NCBI RefSeq assembly: GCF_004793885.1
Contig: NZ_SRYG01000001.1
Location: 1-64,000 of the forward strand
Source: Dubosiella muris
GTDB lineage: Bacteria > Bacillota_I > Bacilli_A > Erysipelotrichales > Erysipelotrichaceae
Direction: 5' to 3'
Length of the DNA: 64,000 bases
Position 1 is the first letter of the stretch; each line of letters begins with the position of its first letter. This document shows positions 33,081-41,327 of the stretch, in pieces. The notes beneath the pieces were generated by a model that did not search any database, had not been told where the DNA came from, and was given only the letters and a program-made list of their open reading frames with translations. The translations under genes and the position numbers were made by a program.

Positions 33081-33913
33081 TACGAATCCTCCCGGCCGCT
33101 CTTGCGGTCCAGACGACGCACGAGCATCATAAGGAGCATCATGACAAACGCCATGATCATCGAGATCGCGGAGCCAAAGTTCCACTCACCTACCGTGATG
33201 AACTGGTTCTCGATGACGTTTCCAATGAGGAAGTACTGGCCGCCGCCCAGCAGCTTCGGAATGAAGAACGCCGAAACCGCCGGCAAAAACACGAGCGTGA
33301 TACCCGACACGACGCCTGGCAGCGAAAGCGGGAACACGACGCGCCAAAACGTCTGGAACTTGTTGGCGCCAAGATCGGCGCTCGCTTCCAGCAGCGACTT
33401 GTCCATTTTGGACAGCACCGTGTTGATCTGCAAAATCATGAACGGCAAAAAGTTGTACACCATGCCAATCAAAACGGCCGCCTCCGTATACAGCAGCTCG
33501 GCGTTTTTCACGCCAAACAGCGACAAAAACCACGAGGCGAGTCCGCCTTTGGACAGGATGCCGATCCACGCGTACGTGCGCACGAGCATGTTGATCCACA
33601 TCGGGACGGTAATCGCCAGAATGAGCGCCGATTGCGTTTTTTCCGAGCAACGCGAGATAAAATAGGCGATCGGATAGCCGAGCAGCAAACAGATGACCGT
33701 CGTTTTGAGCGCAATCAGCAGCGAGCGCCATAAAATGATCAAAAAGTCCTGATCGGTAAAGAAACGAATATAGTTTTCCAGCGTTAATTGAAAGTGGATG
33801 ATCGAGTTGCCGGGCCGTAAAAACGAATACATTAAAATCAGCCCCATCGGAATGAGCAACATGACGACCGCCCAAATCAAATACGGAATGGTGAGTTGTC
33901 GAAACCGCCGCAT
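33080..33913 (-). CDS. potB: Spermidine/putrescine ABC transporter permease PotB
   Basis: A 277-residue permease with six membrane segments; the EAA loop is KSLLEASADLGANKFQTFWR (about 160-180). It pairs with the PotC half of the next gene. Its start overlaps the potA stop by one base (TAATG type), so the potA-potB-potCD chain is fully coupled. No unusual features; length fits the family. Confidence 0.93.
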   Translation of the reverse strand: MRRFRQLTIPYLIWAVVMLLIPMGLILMYSFLRPGNSIIHFQLTLENYIRFFTDQDFLIILWRSLLIALKTTVICLLLGYPIAYFISRCSEKTQSALILAITVPMWINMLVRTYAWIGILSKGGLASWFLSLFGVKNAELLYTEAAVLIGMVYNFLPFMILQINTVLSKMDKSLLEASADLGANKFQTFWRVVFPLSLPGVVSGITLVFLPAVSAFFIPKLLGGGQYFLIGNVIENQFITVGEWNFGSAISMIMAFVMMLLMMLVRRLDRKSGREDS

Positions 33914-35496
33914 TAGAATCCCATCTTCTCCATAATATGGATGTCTTCCGGGAAGAACGTCAGTCCGACCTCTTTACCTTCCTCCACAAAATCAGTCGTA
34001 TGGATCTTGAACTCGCGGCCCGTCGTCCAGAACGTCACCTTGTAGATGCCTTCCTTGATGTGTTCCGGATCGAAGTTGTAGTCGACGGAAAGGTCGACCG
34101 TTTCGTTCTCGTCGTCAAGCTTCCAGCCTTGCGCATTGGCCCACGTCTTTAAATCGGTGTCCAGCGCCATGGATTCCTTGATCTCGTCCACGGTCTTAAA
34201 GAAGTTGAACGCCGAAACGGCTTCGTTGGCCTTCTTGTTTTCGACGACTTTCTGGTCCACGACCCACACGCGCCGCGTAATCGACAAGCCATTCACCGTA
34301 TGGAACGTGATTTCGTATTCGCCAATTTCGTCCTTAAGATCGGTATCGACCTTTTGAATCGGAAAATACTCGTCCGTTTCTTTCGACCACGCCTGCGCGT
34401 CGGCGCGGGCGATCAAATCGGAATCGTCCCAGTCTTTCATATCTTCGATATCGAGGTAGAAGTCGTTGGCGGAGATCCGCACGTCGCCTTCCTCTTTGAC
34501 GTTGGCGCCCACTTTGTTGACGTGCATGTTGACCGTGACGTGCGTGCCCGGCACGGTTTCCACCATGACTTCGTAGTGCACGCCTTTGAACAGCACGCTC
34601 TCGACCGTCCCCGACATTTTTCCCTGGCCTTCAGGCACGATGTCGATGTCCTCGGGACGAATGATGACGTCCACAAGCTCGTTTTCCTTGTAGCCGACGT
34701 CGACGCACTCGAAGTTGTGGTCGTCGAAGCGCACGAGCTTGTCGTGAATCATCCGGCCCGGAATGATGTTGGACTCGCCGATAAAGCGGGCGACATAGCG
34801 GTTGACCGGCTCGTTGTAAATATCCTGCGGCGTGCCGACCTGCTGGATCTCGCCTTCCTTCATGACGACGATTTTGTCGGACATCGTCAGCGCCTCCTCC
34901 TGGTCGTGAGTGACGAAGATGAACGTGATGCCGACTTCCTGCTGGATGCGCTTGAGCTCGTACTGCATTTCCTTGCGCAGCTTGAGGTCGAGGGCGCTGA
35001 GCGGCTCGTCAAGCAGCAGCACGCTTGGCTCGTTGACGAGCGCCCTGGCGATCGCGACCCGCTGCTGCTGGCCGCCCGACATGAGCGTCACGTCTTTGTT
35101 TTCGTAGCCTTCCAGTCCAATGAGCTTGAGCATCTTCATGACTTTTTGCTCGATGACGTCCTTACTCATCTTTTTGATTTTCAAACCAAACGCGATGTTG
35201 TCGAACACGTTCATGTTCGGAAACAGCGCGTATTTTTGAAACACGGTGTTGAGCTCGCGCTTGTATGGCGGCAGCTTGGAAATGTCCTTGCCATCGACGA
35301 TGACTTCGCCTTTGTCGGGTTCGAGAAACCCGCCCAAAATACGAAGCAGCGTCGTCTTGCCGCAGCCCGACGGGCCAAGCAGGGTGACGAACTCGTTTTC
35401 GTAAATATCGAGGTCGATTCCTTTCAATATGATCTGGTCGTCAAACTTCTTGACGATGTTTTTAAACTGAATAATTTTCTTTTTTTCCTGATCCAT
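33913..35496 (-). CDS. potA: Spermidine/putrescine ABC transporter ATPase PotA with a large TOBE insertion
   Basis: A 527-residue ATPase, about 170 longer than usual PotA. Residues 1-240 are the ATPase: Walker A GPSGCGKT (41-48), signature [13 protein letters not shown] (138-150), Walker [14 protein letters not shown] (158-170). The C-terminal TOBE part starts at about 275 and its usual end, [13 protein letters not shown], appears only at 510-522. Between them about 335-505 is inserted sequence with two related units (AQAW and [13 protein letters not shown] and [10 protein letters not shown]), about 86 residues apart. Start chosen for AAAGGA upstream. Confidence 0.93.
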   Translation of the reverse strand: MDQEKKKIIQFKNIVKKFDDQIILKGIDLDIYENEFVTLLGPSGCGKTTLLRILGGFLEPDKGEVIVDGKDISKLPPYKRELNTVFQKYALFPNMNVFDNIAFGLKIKKMSKDVIEQKVMKMLKLIGLEGYENKDVTLMSGGQQQRVAIARALVNEPSVLLLDEPLSALDLKLRKEMQYELKRIQQEVGITFIFVTHDQEEALTMSDKIVVMKEGEIQQVGTPQDIYNEPVNRYVARFIGESNIIPGRMIHDKLVRFDDHNFECVDVGYKENELVDVIIRPEDIDIVPEGQGKMSGTVESVLFKGVHYEVMVETVPGTHVTVNMHVNKVGANVKEEGDVRISANDFYLDIEDMKDWDDSDLIARADAQAWSKETDEYFPIQKVDTDLKDEIGEYEITFHTVNGLSITRRVWVVDQKVVENKKANEAVSAFNFFKTVDEIKESMALDTDLKTWANAQGWKLDDENETVDLSVDYNFDPEHIKEGIYKVTFWTTGREFKIHTTDFVEEGKEVGLTFFPEDIHIMEKMGF

Positions 35497-35510
35497 TCGA
35501 AACGTCCTTT

Positions 35511-36044
35511 CTAAAACATAGGCGGCGTTGTGATCCACAGCACCTGCGCCTCCTTGGCGCCCGGATTGACCAGCGTATGGCTGCGGCTGCCATCCACATA
35601 AAATGTCTCTTTCGCTTTGACGCGGTAGCGCTTGTTTTCGATTACGAGATCGACGACGCCTTTGAGTACGTAGCCAAACTCCTCCCCGTTGTAGGAGGTC
35701 ATCGTCTGCGAGCGGCCGTGGGGCGGCAGCGTCAGCAAAATTGGCTCCATGGCGTTTTTCTGCGCGTTAGGCACGATCCACTCAATCGTGTGATCCTCCC
35801 TTTCGTCGACAAAAAAGTCGTCCTTCGTGAACACGACTTTCTCGTCCGGCTCCTCTTGAAAAAATTCAGACAGATTCGTCCCGAGCGCTTCCAAAATGTC
35901 CTCCAGCGACGAAATGCTCGGGCTTGTCAAGTTTCGTTCGACTTGCGACAAAAAGCCCTTCGTCAGCTCGGAGCGGGAAGCGAGCTCCTCCAGCGTCAAG
36001 TCGTTGACAAGACGAAGCTGTTTGATCTTGGTCCCGATATCCAT
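35511..36044 (-). CDS. XRE-family regulator with cupin domain (PuuR-like)
   Basis: A 177-residue repressor-type protein. Residues 1-65 hold an XRE helix-turn-helix ([40 protein letters not shown]); residues about 105-175 form a cupin sensor ([20 protein letters not shown]). This class (PuuR and relatives) senses polyamines and controls their uptake or breakdown, which fits its place as first gene before potA (14-base gap). An in-frame ATG at 36059 is an alternative start, but it lies only 2 bases after the AGGAG. The GTTTAA-N5-TTAAAC palindrome upstream is its likely operator. Confidence 0.88.
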   Translation of the reverse strand: MDIGTKIKQLRLVNDLTLEELASRSELTKGFLSQVERNLTSPSISSLEDILEALGTNLSEFFQEEPDEKVVFTKDDFFVDEREDHTIEWIVPNAQKNAMEPILLTLPPHGRSQTMTSYNGEEFGYVLKGVVDLVIENKRYRVKAKETFYVDGSRSHTLVNPGAKEAQVLWITTPPMF

Positions 36045-36069
36045 TTCCTGTTTCCTCATCTCTCCTTTT

Positions 36070-36086
36070 GTTTAATATTGTTAAAC
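36070..36086 (-). promoter_or_regulatory. Palindromic operator candidate of the pot operon
   Basis: GTTTAA-TATTG-TTAAAC, a 6-bp perfect inverted repeat between promoter and first gene. Further TTTAAAC and AGTTTAGG half-site-like sequences follow at about 36097-36103 and 36127-36134. Confidence 0.5.
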
Positions 36087-36113
36087 TTAAAATTCATTTA
36101 AACAAACAAACAT

Positions 36114-36141
36114 ATTATAAACGAAAAGTTTAGGAATACAA
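36114..36141 (-). promoter_or_regulatory. Promoter of the pot operon
   Basis: Minus strand TTGTAT (36141-36136), 16-base spacer, TATAAT (36119-36114), with the palindromic operator downstream. Confidence 0.55.
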
Positions 36142-36151
36142 TACTTTTGCG

Positions 36152-36173
36152 TGCGGTTTCGGTTGAAACCGCA
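36152..36173. repeat. Perfect hairpin at the boundary of the ATPase upstream region
   Basis: TGCGGTTTC-GGTT-GAAACCGCA: 9-bp stem with a 4-base loop and no T-run on either strand. It marks the edge between the pot operon promoter and the repeat-bearing region of the DUF4143 gene. Confidence 0.6.
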
Positions 36174-36181
36174 AAAAGAAA

Positions 36182-36236
36182 ACGTGAAGCGGCAAGAAGC
36201 GGTGCTGAAACGAAAATCGTGGCGGTTGATATTGCC
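36182..36236 (+). repeat. Degenerate copy of the DUF4143 gene start
   Basis: This stretch repeats the sequence around the real gene start at 36364-36418: both have ACGTGAAG, then AAGCGGTGCTGAAACGAAAA and GGCGGTT followed by GCC. The copy goes out of frame and reads into stops, so it looks like the remnant of a partial duplication. Confidence 0.6.
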
Positions 36237-36290
36237 GATCAGGAGTCGTCGGTATGAATGCGAACTGTTATGGAAGAAAAAAGCATATAG

Positions 36291-36370
36291 AAAAACGTGA
36301 GGAAAAACGTGAATTTTCGATTGATTTTTTATAGAAAAGCGTGAAGAAAAACGTTAAAATAAACGTGAAG
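36291..36370 (+). repeat. 12-bp direct repeats (AAAAACGTGAAG) ahead of the DUF4143 gene
   Basis: Five copies of AAAAACGTGAAG or close variants start at 36291, 36303, 36335, 36347 and 36359: two tandem, a 20-base AT-rich spacer, then three tandem. A sixth core (AAAACGTGAA) is at 36179. The last copy runs into the ribosome site (GAAGAGGTG) of the gene. Confidence 0.75.
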
Positions 36371-36382
36371 AGGTGATAAGCG

Positions 36383-37750
36383 GTGCTGAAACGAAAAATG
36401 ATGGCGGTTTTGGAAGCCTGGAAAGAGCGAAACGAGGGAGTCGCGCTCTGCATCATGGGTGCTCGTCAAACCGGAAAAACCACGATTGCCAAAGAATTTG
36501 GCAGGACGCACTATCAGCAGACGATCGAGGTGAACTTTTTGCTGCAGGAGGACGCCGGCAAGATTTTCGAACATGTGGACCGGGCCGAGGACATTTTGCG
36601 CAACTTATCCGCCTATACACGCCAAAGAATCATCCCCGGCCATACATTGGTCCTCTTTGACGAGGTCGAGGCGTGCCCTGCCGCGCGCACGCACATCAAA
36701 ACGCTCGTCCTGGATGGCCGGTGCGATTATATCGAAACGGGATCCATGCTGGGCGTTCGGTTTCGCGAAGTCCGTTCCTATCCGGTCGGATTTGAACAAA
36801 TCGTGCGCATGTATCCTTTGGATTTTGAAGAGTTTTTGTGGGCCCATCAAATTCCCGAAGCGACGATTTCCTATATTCAACAGGCGTTTCGCAATGAAAC
36901 GGAAGTCAGTGCCAGCATTCACGATACATTGATCAAGCTTTTCCGTACGTATATGGTCGTTGGCGGAATGCCGAAAGTCGTGCAGGCTTTTATTGATTCG
37001 GGTGATATTTCCGAAGTCACGCACATTCAACACGACTTGCTGGCGCTGTATCGTCAGGATATTGCCCAATACGCGCCGAATACCGACAAGCCAAAGATCC
37101 GCGATGTGCTGGATCAGATCCCTTCCCAGCTGAATGCCAAAAACAACCGGTTCAAGCTTTCACATATCGCCAAAAACGCGCGTTCCATCCATTTCGAAAG
37201 CAGCTTTCTGTGGTTAAGCGAGGCCGGCGTGGCTTTGCCGTGCTATAACTGCACCGCGCCTGTCATTCCGCTCGATTTAAATTTAAAGCGAAATTTATTC
37301 AAGCTGTATTTTTGCGATACCGGATTGCTTTGCGCGATGTCGTTAGACGAGATCCAGTTTGACGTTTTGCAGGGAAACGTGCAGATCAATCATGGTTCGC
37401 TTTTGGAAAACGTCTTTGCCCAGTCGCTCACCTCCAACCGGTTCCCGTTGTATTATTTCGATTCCAAAAAGATCGGTGAATTGGATTTCGTGATCCAAAA
37501 CAGGCAGAAAATCACGACTTTGGAAATCAAATCCGGGAATGATTTTACAAAGCATCCTTCGCTCGACCGCGCGCTCGCCAATCCGGAATGGAAAATCGAA
37601 GAAGGAATCGTTTTTTGCAAAGGAAATGTCCGCCGTCAAGGAAACGTTCTGTATTTGCCATTTTATATGGTTTTTTTGCTAGAGCATGCGCATACGGAAA
37701 AGCCGGCTCTTCTCAAAACAAATTTCAGCGATCTGCTCCCGCCAAAATAA
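36383..37750 (+). CDS. AAA-type ATPase with DUF4143 domain
   Basis: A 455-residue protein of the widespread ATPase/DUF4143 family. Walker A is GARQTGKT (about residues 26-33), Walker B VLFDEVEA (about 89-96), followed by the ETGSMLGV sensor stretch; the C-terminal DUF4143 part includes LFKLYFCDTGLLCAM and a nuclease-like FYF.. / DFVIQNRQKITTLEIKSG segment that resembles a restriction-type fold. It starts with GTG, nine bases after GAGGTG. The biological role of this family is poorly known. The tandem repeats and degenerate copy just upstream suggest a mobile or rearranging locus. Confidence 0.85.
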   Translation: MLKRKMMAVLEAWKERNEGVALCIMGARQTGKTTIAKEFGRTHYQQTIEVNFLLQEDAGKIFEHVDRAEDILRNLSAYTRQRIIPGHTLVLFDEVEACPAARTHIKTLVLDGRCDYIETGSMLGVRFREVRSYPVGFEQIVRMYPLDFEEFLWAHQIPEATISYIQQAFRNETEVSASIHDTLIKLFRTYMVVGGMPKVVQAFIDSGDISEVTHIQHDLLALYRQDIAQYAPNTDKPKIRDVLDQIPSQLNAKNNRFKLSHIAKNARSIHFESSFLWLSEAGVALPCYNCTAPVIPLDLNLKRNLFKLYFCDTGLLCAMSLDEIQFDVLQGNVQINHGSLLENVFAQSLTSNRFPLYYFDSKKIGELDFVIQNRQKITTLEIKSGNDFTKHPSLDRALANPEWKIEEGIVFCKGNVRRQGNVLYLPFYMVFLLEHAHTEKPALLKTNFSDLLPPK

Positions 37751-37772
37751 AAAAAGACGCCCGAAGACGTCT
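37750..37772 (-). terminator. Terminator of the 74-residue protein gene
   Basis: Minus strand AGACGTC-TTCG-GGCGTCT (UUCG loop, one G-U pair) followed by seven T residues. Confidence 0.85.
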
Positions 37773-37780
37773 GGTGTTGC

Positions 37781-38005
37781 TTATCCGATTTCGCGTACCC
37801 GGTACTGACTGATTCGCTCGCACGGGATGTTTTTCGTCTTGCGCCGATCCATGTTTTGAATCAGCATGCTCCACGACTCGACGTTGAAGACGACCTCGAG
37901 AATCCGGTACGGGTTTCCGGCCGCGTCGTGGATGATCTTATTCTTTTTCACATCTTTCATATTCGCCGCGCGAAAGCGGTCTTTTTTAGGGGATACGATA
38001 ACCAT
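37781..38005 (-). CDS. Small basic protein of unknown function
   Basis: A 74-residue protein starting MVIVSPKKDRFRAANMKDV, with a beta-rich middle (PYRILEVVFNVESWSMLI) and a basic C-terminus (MDRRKTKNIPCERIS). GGAAAGGAG precedes this ATG; a GTG 18 bases upstream is in frame but less well placed. Single gene with a strong terminator. The composition suggests a nucleic-acid-binding or ribosome-associated protein; this is a guess. Confidence 0.6.
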   Translation of the reverse strand: MVIVSPKKDRFRAANMKDVKKNKIIHDAAGNPYRILEVVFNVESWSMLIQNMDRRKTKNIPCERISQYRVREIG

Positions 38006-38174
38006 TGGCACTCTCCTTTCCACGCTTCTCCTTTTTCCATGGACGCATTATACCGAACCGGATTCCGGATTTCATCTCATTCGCTCCGGGATATTCACGA
38101 TGTTTTACGCAAAGTTCAAATTCGCGCATTCCGGCAATATTCGCATACATTTTACATGATGAAAATTGATTTTG

Positions 38175-38183
38175 TGGTATACT
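38175..38183 (+). promoter_or_regulatory. Extended -10 promoter of the DUF368 gene
   Basis: TGTGGTATACT (TGn plus TATACT) 30 bases before the start codon. A TTTACA lies 21 bases further upstream, too far for a normal -35. Confidence 0.45.
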
Positions 38184-38212
38184 TTTTTGGAAAATGTCAA
38201 AAGGAGAACGAA

Positions 38213-39061
38213 ATGATCAAAGAAATATTGGAAGGAATCATTATCGGGATCGCCAACATCATTCCTGGTGTGAGCGGCGGCACGATGATGGTCGCGATGG
38301 GGATCTATGACAAACTGATCGAATCCATCACCCACCTTGCAAGCCAGTTTAAGAAAAGCATGCGCTTCCTGATCCCGATCTTTATCGGCATCGGAATCGC
38401 GATCGTCGCCCTCTCGCGCTTATTCGAGTTTTTGCTGGGAACGTATCCCATCCCGACAAACCTCGCCTTTTGCGGTTTGATTTTGGGCGGTCTGCCTTTC
38501 ATTACCGCGAAAGTCAAAAATAAAGGATTCAACCTCAGCATGGCGATTCCTTGTCTGCTCTTTTTCGTCTTAGTCATCGCGATGGCCGTCGTTTCCGAAA
38601 CGTCGGGACTGCGCGCCGATTTAAGCTTTGGCGTCGTCAACGTGGTGTTGCTGTTTCTTGTCGGCGTCATCGCGGCCGCGACCATGGTCATTCCGGGCGT
38701 GAGCGGCAGCATGATGCTCATGTGCCTTGGCTATTACGAACCGATCTTGTCGACAATCAACACGACGATCGACTCGCTCATTCATTTTGATTTGGGTGGC
38801 CTGCTGCAATGCTTTGGCGTCCTGATCCCATTTGGCTTGGGAATCGTCGTTGGCGTCTTCGCCATCGCCAAGCTGGTCGAATGGCTGTTCGCCCGCTTCG
38901 AAGTGCAAACGTACTGGGCCATTATCGGCCTTGTCGTCGCCAGCCCGATCGCGATCTTGCTGAATACGGACTGGTCCACATTCACCATCATCCAGCTTCT
39001 CGTTGGAATTCTGACCTTCGCCCTTGGCTGGTTCGCCGCCAGCAAGCTTGGCGAAAAATAG
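38213..39061 (+). CDS. popT: DUF368 family undecaprenyl-phosphate translocase (PopT type)
   Basis: A 282-residue integral membrane protein of the DUF368 family, with about eight membrane segments and two related glycine motifs: GIANIIPGVSGGTMMVAMGI near the start and ATMVIPGVSGSMMLMCLGYY in the middle, the mark of an internal duplication. DUF368 proteins (PopT) were shown to return undecaprenyl phosphate across the membrane for cell wall and polymer synthesis. AAGGAGAACGAA precedes the ATG. Single-gene unit; murB, another wall gene, lies 2.3 kb downstream on the other strand. Confidence 0.88.
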   Translation: MIKEILEGIIIGIANIIPGVSGGTMMVAMGIYDKLIESITHLASQFKKSMRFLIPIFIGIGIAIVALSRLFEFLLGTYPIPTNLAFCGLILGGLPFITAKVKNKGFNLSMAIPCLLFFVLVIAMAVVSETSGLRADLSFGVVNVVLLFLVGVIAAATMVIPGVSGSMMLMCLGYYEPILSTINTTIDSLIHFDLGGLLQCFGVLIPFGLGIVVGVFAIAKLVEWLFARFEVQTYWAIIGLVVASPIAILLNTDWSTFTIIQLLVGILTFALGWFAASKLGEK

Positions 39062-39261
39062 CGAACATGACCCTCCGGGGTCTTTTTTCATGCCCAAAAT
39101 ATGATTGCCGCTTATCCTACAAACGCATGTTCGAAGGTATTTTGGATAAAGCCTGATCGAGAGAAATGAAATCGAAGGACCTTCAATTTCCTTTCTTTCA
39201 AGAACGATGCATCTTTGTGAGAAGCCCTTGCTCGTTCAATCAATTGTTGACGAAGTTGAGC
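39062..39261. other. Intergenic stretch before the 42-bp repeats
   Basis: No gene seen. A weak terminator-like ACCCTCCGGGGTCTTTTTT (39069-39087) follows the DUF368 stop. The end of the stretch (about 39236-39261) is TTG-rich and may be a decayed first copy of the repeat that follows. Confidence 0.5.
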
Positions 39262-39419
39262 AGTTGTTCTATCGAGTTGTTTTATTGGGATATTTGGCCG
39301 TTTAGTTGTTCTTTTGAGTTGTTTTGTTGGGGTATTTAGCTGTTTAGTTGTTCTTTTGGGCTGTTTTGTTGGGTTGTTTGGCTGTTTAGTTGTTCTGTCC
39401 GATTGCTCTGTTGTGTTAT
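39262..39419 (+). repeat. 42-bp tandem repeat (minisatellite), almost four copies
   Basis: Copies start at 39262, 39304, 39346 and 39388 (the last partial). Each begins AGTTGTTCT and contains GTTGTTTTGTTGGG and GGCTGTTT with few changes. The plus strand is nearly free of C and A. The array ends 34 bases before the start codon of the AlbA_2 gene and directly abuts its TATAAT box (39422-39427). Confidence 0.9.
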
Positions 39420-39452
39420 TATATAATTAAAATAAACAGAAAGAAGGATCTT

Positions 39453-41198
39453 ATGACAAGTCAAGAAATCAAAGACCTGCTCCAATATGGCGAACATGTA
39501 AATCTTGAATGCAAAGAAGGATCAAATACTGTACCAAAATCTGTTTGGGAAACATATTCTTCCTTCGCAAACACATCAGGAGGAACTATTTTGCTAGGCA
39601 TCAAGGAAAACATGCATGCAAAAAATATAAAAGACCGATTTGAAATAACAGGAATCCAAAATCCAAACCAACGCGTTAAAGATTTTTGGGATACAATCAA
39701 TAGTAACAAAGTCAGTGTCAATATTTTATTTGACAAAAATGTTGGTATTGAACAAATTGAAAATGCTTCGATTATCTGGATACAAGTACCTGAGGCAAAT
39801 TATCAACATAAACCCGTATACATAAATGAGAATCCATTAAGAGGAAGCTACAAACGCAACCATGAAGGCGATTATCATTGTACCGAACAAGAAGTAAAAG
39901 CAATGCTTCGAGACGCTTCATCGAGTGGAAGTGACGGAATGATTTTAGAAGGATATACAATAGATGATATCGACATTCCGACTCTAAAAGCTTATCGAAT
40001 CGAATACGAACGACAAAATCCAGATCAAATTTGGAATAGTAGTGACGATAAAGAATTTTTACGAAATTTAGGGGCTTATGGAAAAGACCGCAAAACGCAA
40101 AAAGAAGGTCTAACTGTAGCTGGCTTGCTTATGTTTGGTAAAGGTCTTTCTATTCGTGAGCGTTTTGATAATATCCGCATGGATTATCTTGATTACACCA
40201 ATTTAGCTCCAGAAAGCAGATGGAGCGACCGCATAACATATGATGGAAGTTGGGAAAATAACCTCTATAATTTTTTTCGCCGAGTAATGCCAAAACTCGT
40301 CCAAGACTTAAAAAGACCTTTTTCTATGGAAGGAATTGTCCGTGTTGACACTACTCTTGTCCATACGGCTCTTCGAGAAGCTTTTGTTAATATGCTAGTG
40401 CATAGTGATTACCATAGTCATGGTATTCTTAAAATCGAAAAACAAGATGATGGTTTTATCTTCTCTAATCCTGGAAATCTAATGATTCCCGCTAAAGCAA
40501 TTTATGAAGGAGGACACTCTTACGCTCGAAACCCGAGAATTCAAGCATTGTTCCGCATGATTGGTTTAGGTGAAAATATTGGTTCTGGATTTCCTACGAT
40601 TTTAAAAGCCTGGGAAAATGAGAAATGGCGTGAACCCGATTTATATGAAGACACTGAATCCAGGAGAATCGACCTTCGTCTTTGGATGGTGTCCTTCATC
40701 CCGAATGAGTGTTCTAAACAATTAAAGCAGATTTTTGGTGAAACCTATCAACAACTTAGCAAAGAGGAACAAACAATTTTAATGATTACTCAACAAGAAA
40801 AAAGTGTATCAAATCATCGACTTCAATCTGTATTCCACATGCATCCCACTGAAATTGGTAAACTTTTGCAAAATCTTGTAGATAAGAATTTTCTAATCCA
40901 AAGTAGCAAAAACCGTTGGACATTTTATATTTTAAATACCGACTTTAAGAAAGCAAAAATTCAAGCTCCTGAAATTCTTGGGCTTTCGCTCAACGCCACA
41001 GACCAAGAAATCATCGAATTTCTCCTTCGAAACGGAACGATCACAACGAAAGATATTGTTACTTCTGTGGATTCTATCAATACATCACAAGGAGCTCTTA
41101 TTGCAATTAAACGACTGATGGATACTGGTCTTGTAAAAAGGCAAAGAAATGGACGTCACATTTACTACATGATTGATTCCAATTTCTTTTCATCATGA
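39453..41198 (+). CDS. AlbA_2 (Schlafen-type) DNA-binding domain / RecG-like protein
   Basis: A 581-residue protein. The N-terminal AlbA_2 domain (about 5-135) shows LECKEGSNTVPKSVWETYSS and FANTSGGTILLGIKEN. The centre has an ATPase-fold block typical of this family (HTALREAFVNMLVHSDYHSH and IFSNPGNLMIP), and the C-terminus winged-helix segments (about 455-580). These proteins are read as transcription regulators or nucleic acid enzymes; some AlbA_2 proteins take part in phage defence. Codons are clearly more A/T-rich than in neighbouring genes, suggesting recent transfer. AGAAGGATC lies before the ATG. Single gene behind a 42-bp repeat array. Confidence 0.85.
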   Translation: MTSQEIKDLLQYGEHVNLECKEGSNTVPKSVWETYSSFANTSGGTILLGIKENMHAKNIKDRFEITGIQNPNQRVKDFWDTINSNKVSVNILFDKNVGIEQIENASIIWIQVPEANYQHKPVYINENPLRGSYKRNHEGDYHCTEQEVKAMLRDASSSGSDGMILEGYTIDDIDIPTLKAYRIEYERQNPDQIWNSSDDKEFLRNLGAYGKDRKTQKEGLTVAGLLMFGKGLSIRERFDNIRMDYLDYTNLAPESRWSDRITYDGSWENNLYNFFRRVMPKLVQDLKRPFSMEGIVRVDTTLVHTALREAFVNMLVHSDYHSHGILKIEKQDDGFIFSNPGNLMIPAKAIYEGGHSYARNPRIQALFRMIGLGENIGSGFPTILKAWENEKWREPDLYEDTESRRIDLRLWMVSFIPNECSKQLKQIFGETYQQLSKEEQTILMITQQEKSVSNHRLQSVFHMHPTEIGKLLQNLVDKNFLIQSSKNRWTFYILNTDFKKAKIQAPEILGLSLNATDQEIIEFLLRNGTITTKDIVTSVDSINTSQGALIAIKRLMDTGLVKRQRNGRHIYYMIDSNFFSS

Positions 41199-41302
41199 CA
41201 CGACTTTATTCATCAAGAAAATATCTCCAAAGCAATGCTATAAAGTTGCCTATATCAGCCATGGATTTATCTGTGTCCAAACGATTTGAATACATTTTAA
41301 AA

Positions 41303-41327
41303 TAAAAAGCCGGACATCCGCCCGACT
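41303..41327 (-). terminator. Terminator of murB
   Basis: Minus strand GTCGG / CCGGC stem with a G-U pair, 8-base loop and five T residues, overlapping the stop codon. Confidence 0.6.

Noticed and set aside
36291-36370. Replication origin iterons
   Set aside because: No replication initiator gene or DnaA boxes nearby; the downstream ATPase is of the DUF4143 family.
36383-37750. Defence-system ATPase
   Set aside because: DUF4143 ATPases are widespread and no toxin, nuclease partner or other defence gene is adjacent; only the repeats are unusual.
39262-39419. CRISPR array
   Set aside because: Units are contiguous 42-bp tandem copies with no distinct spacers and no cas genes nearby.
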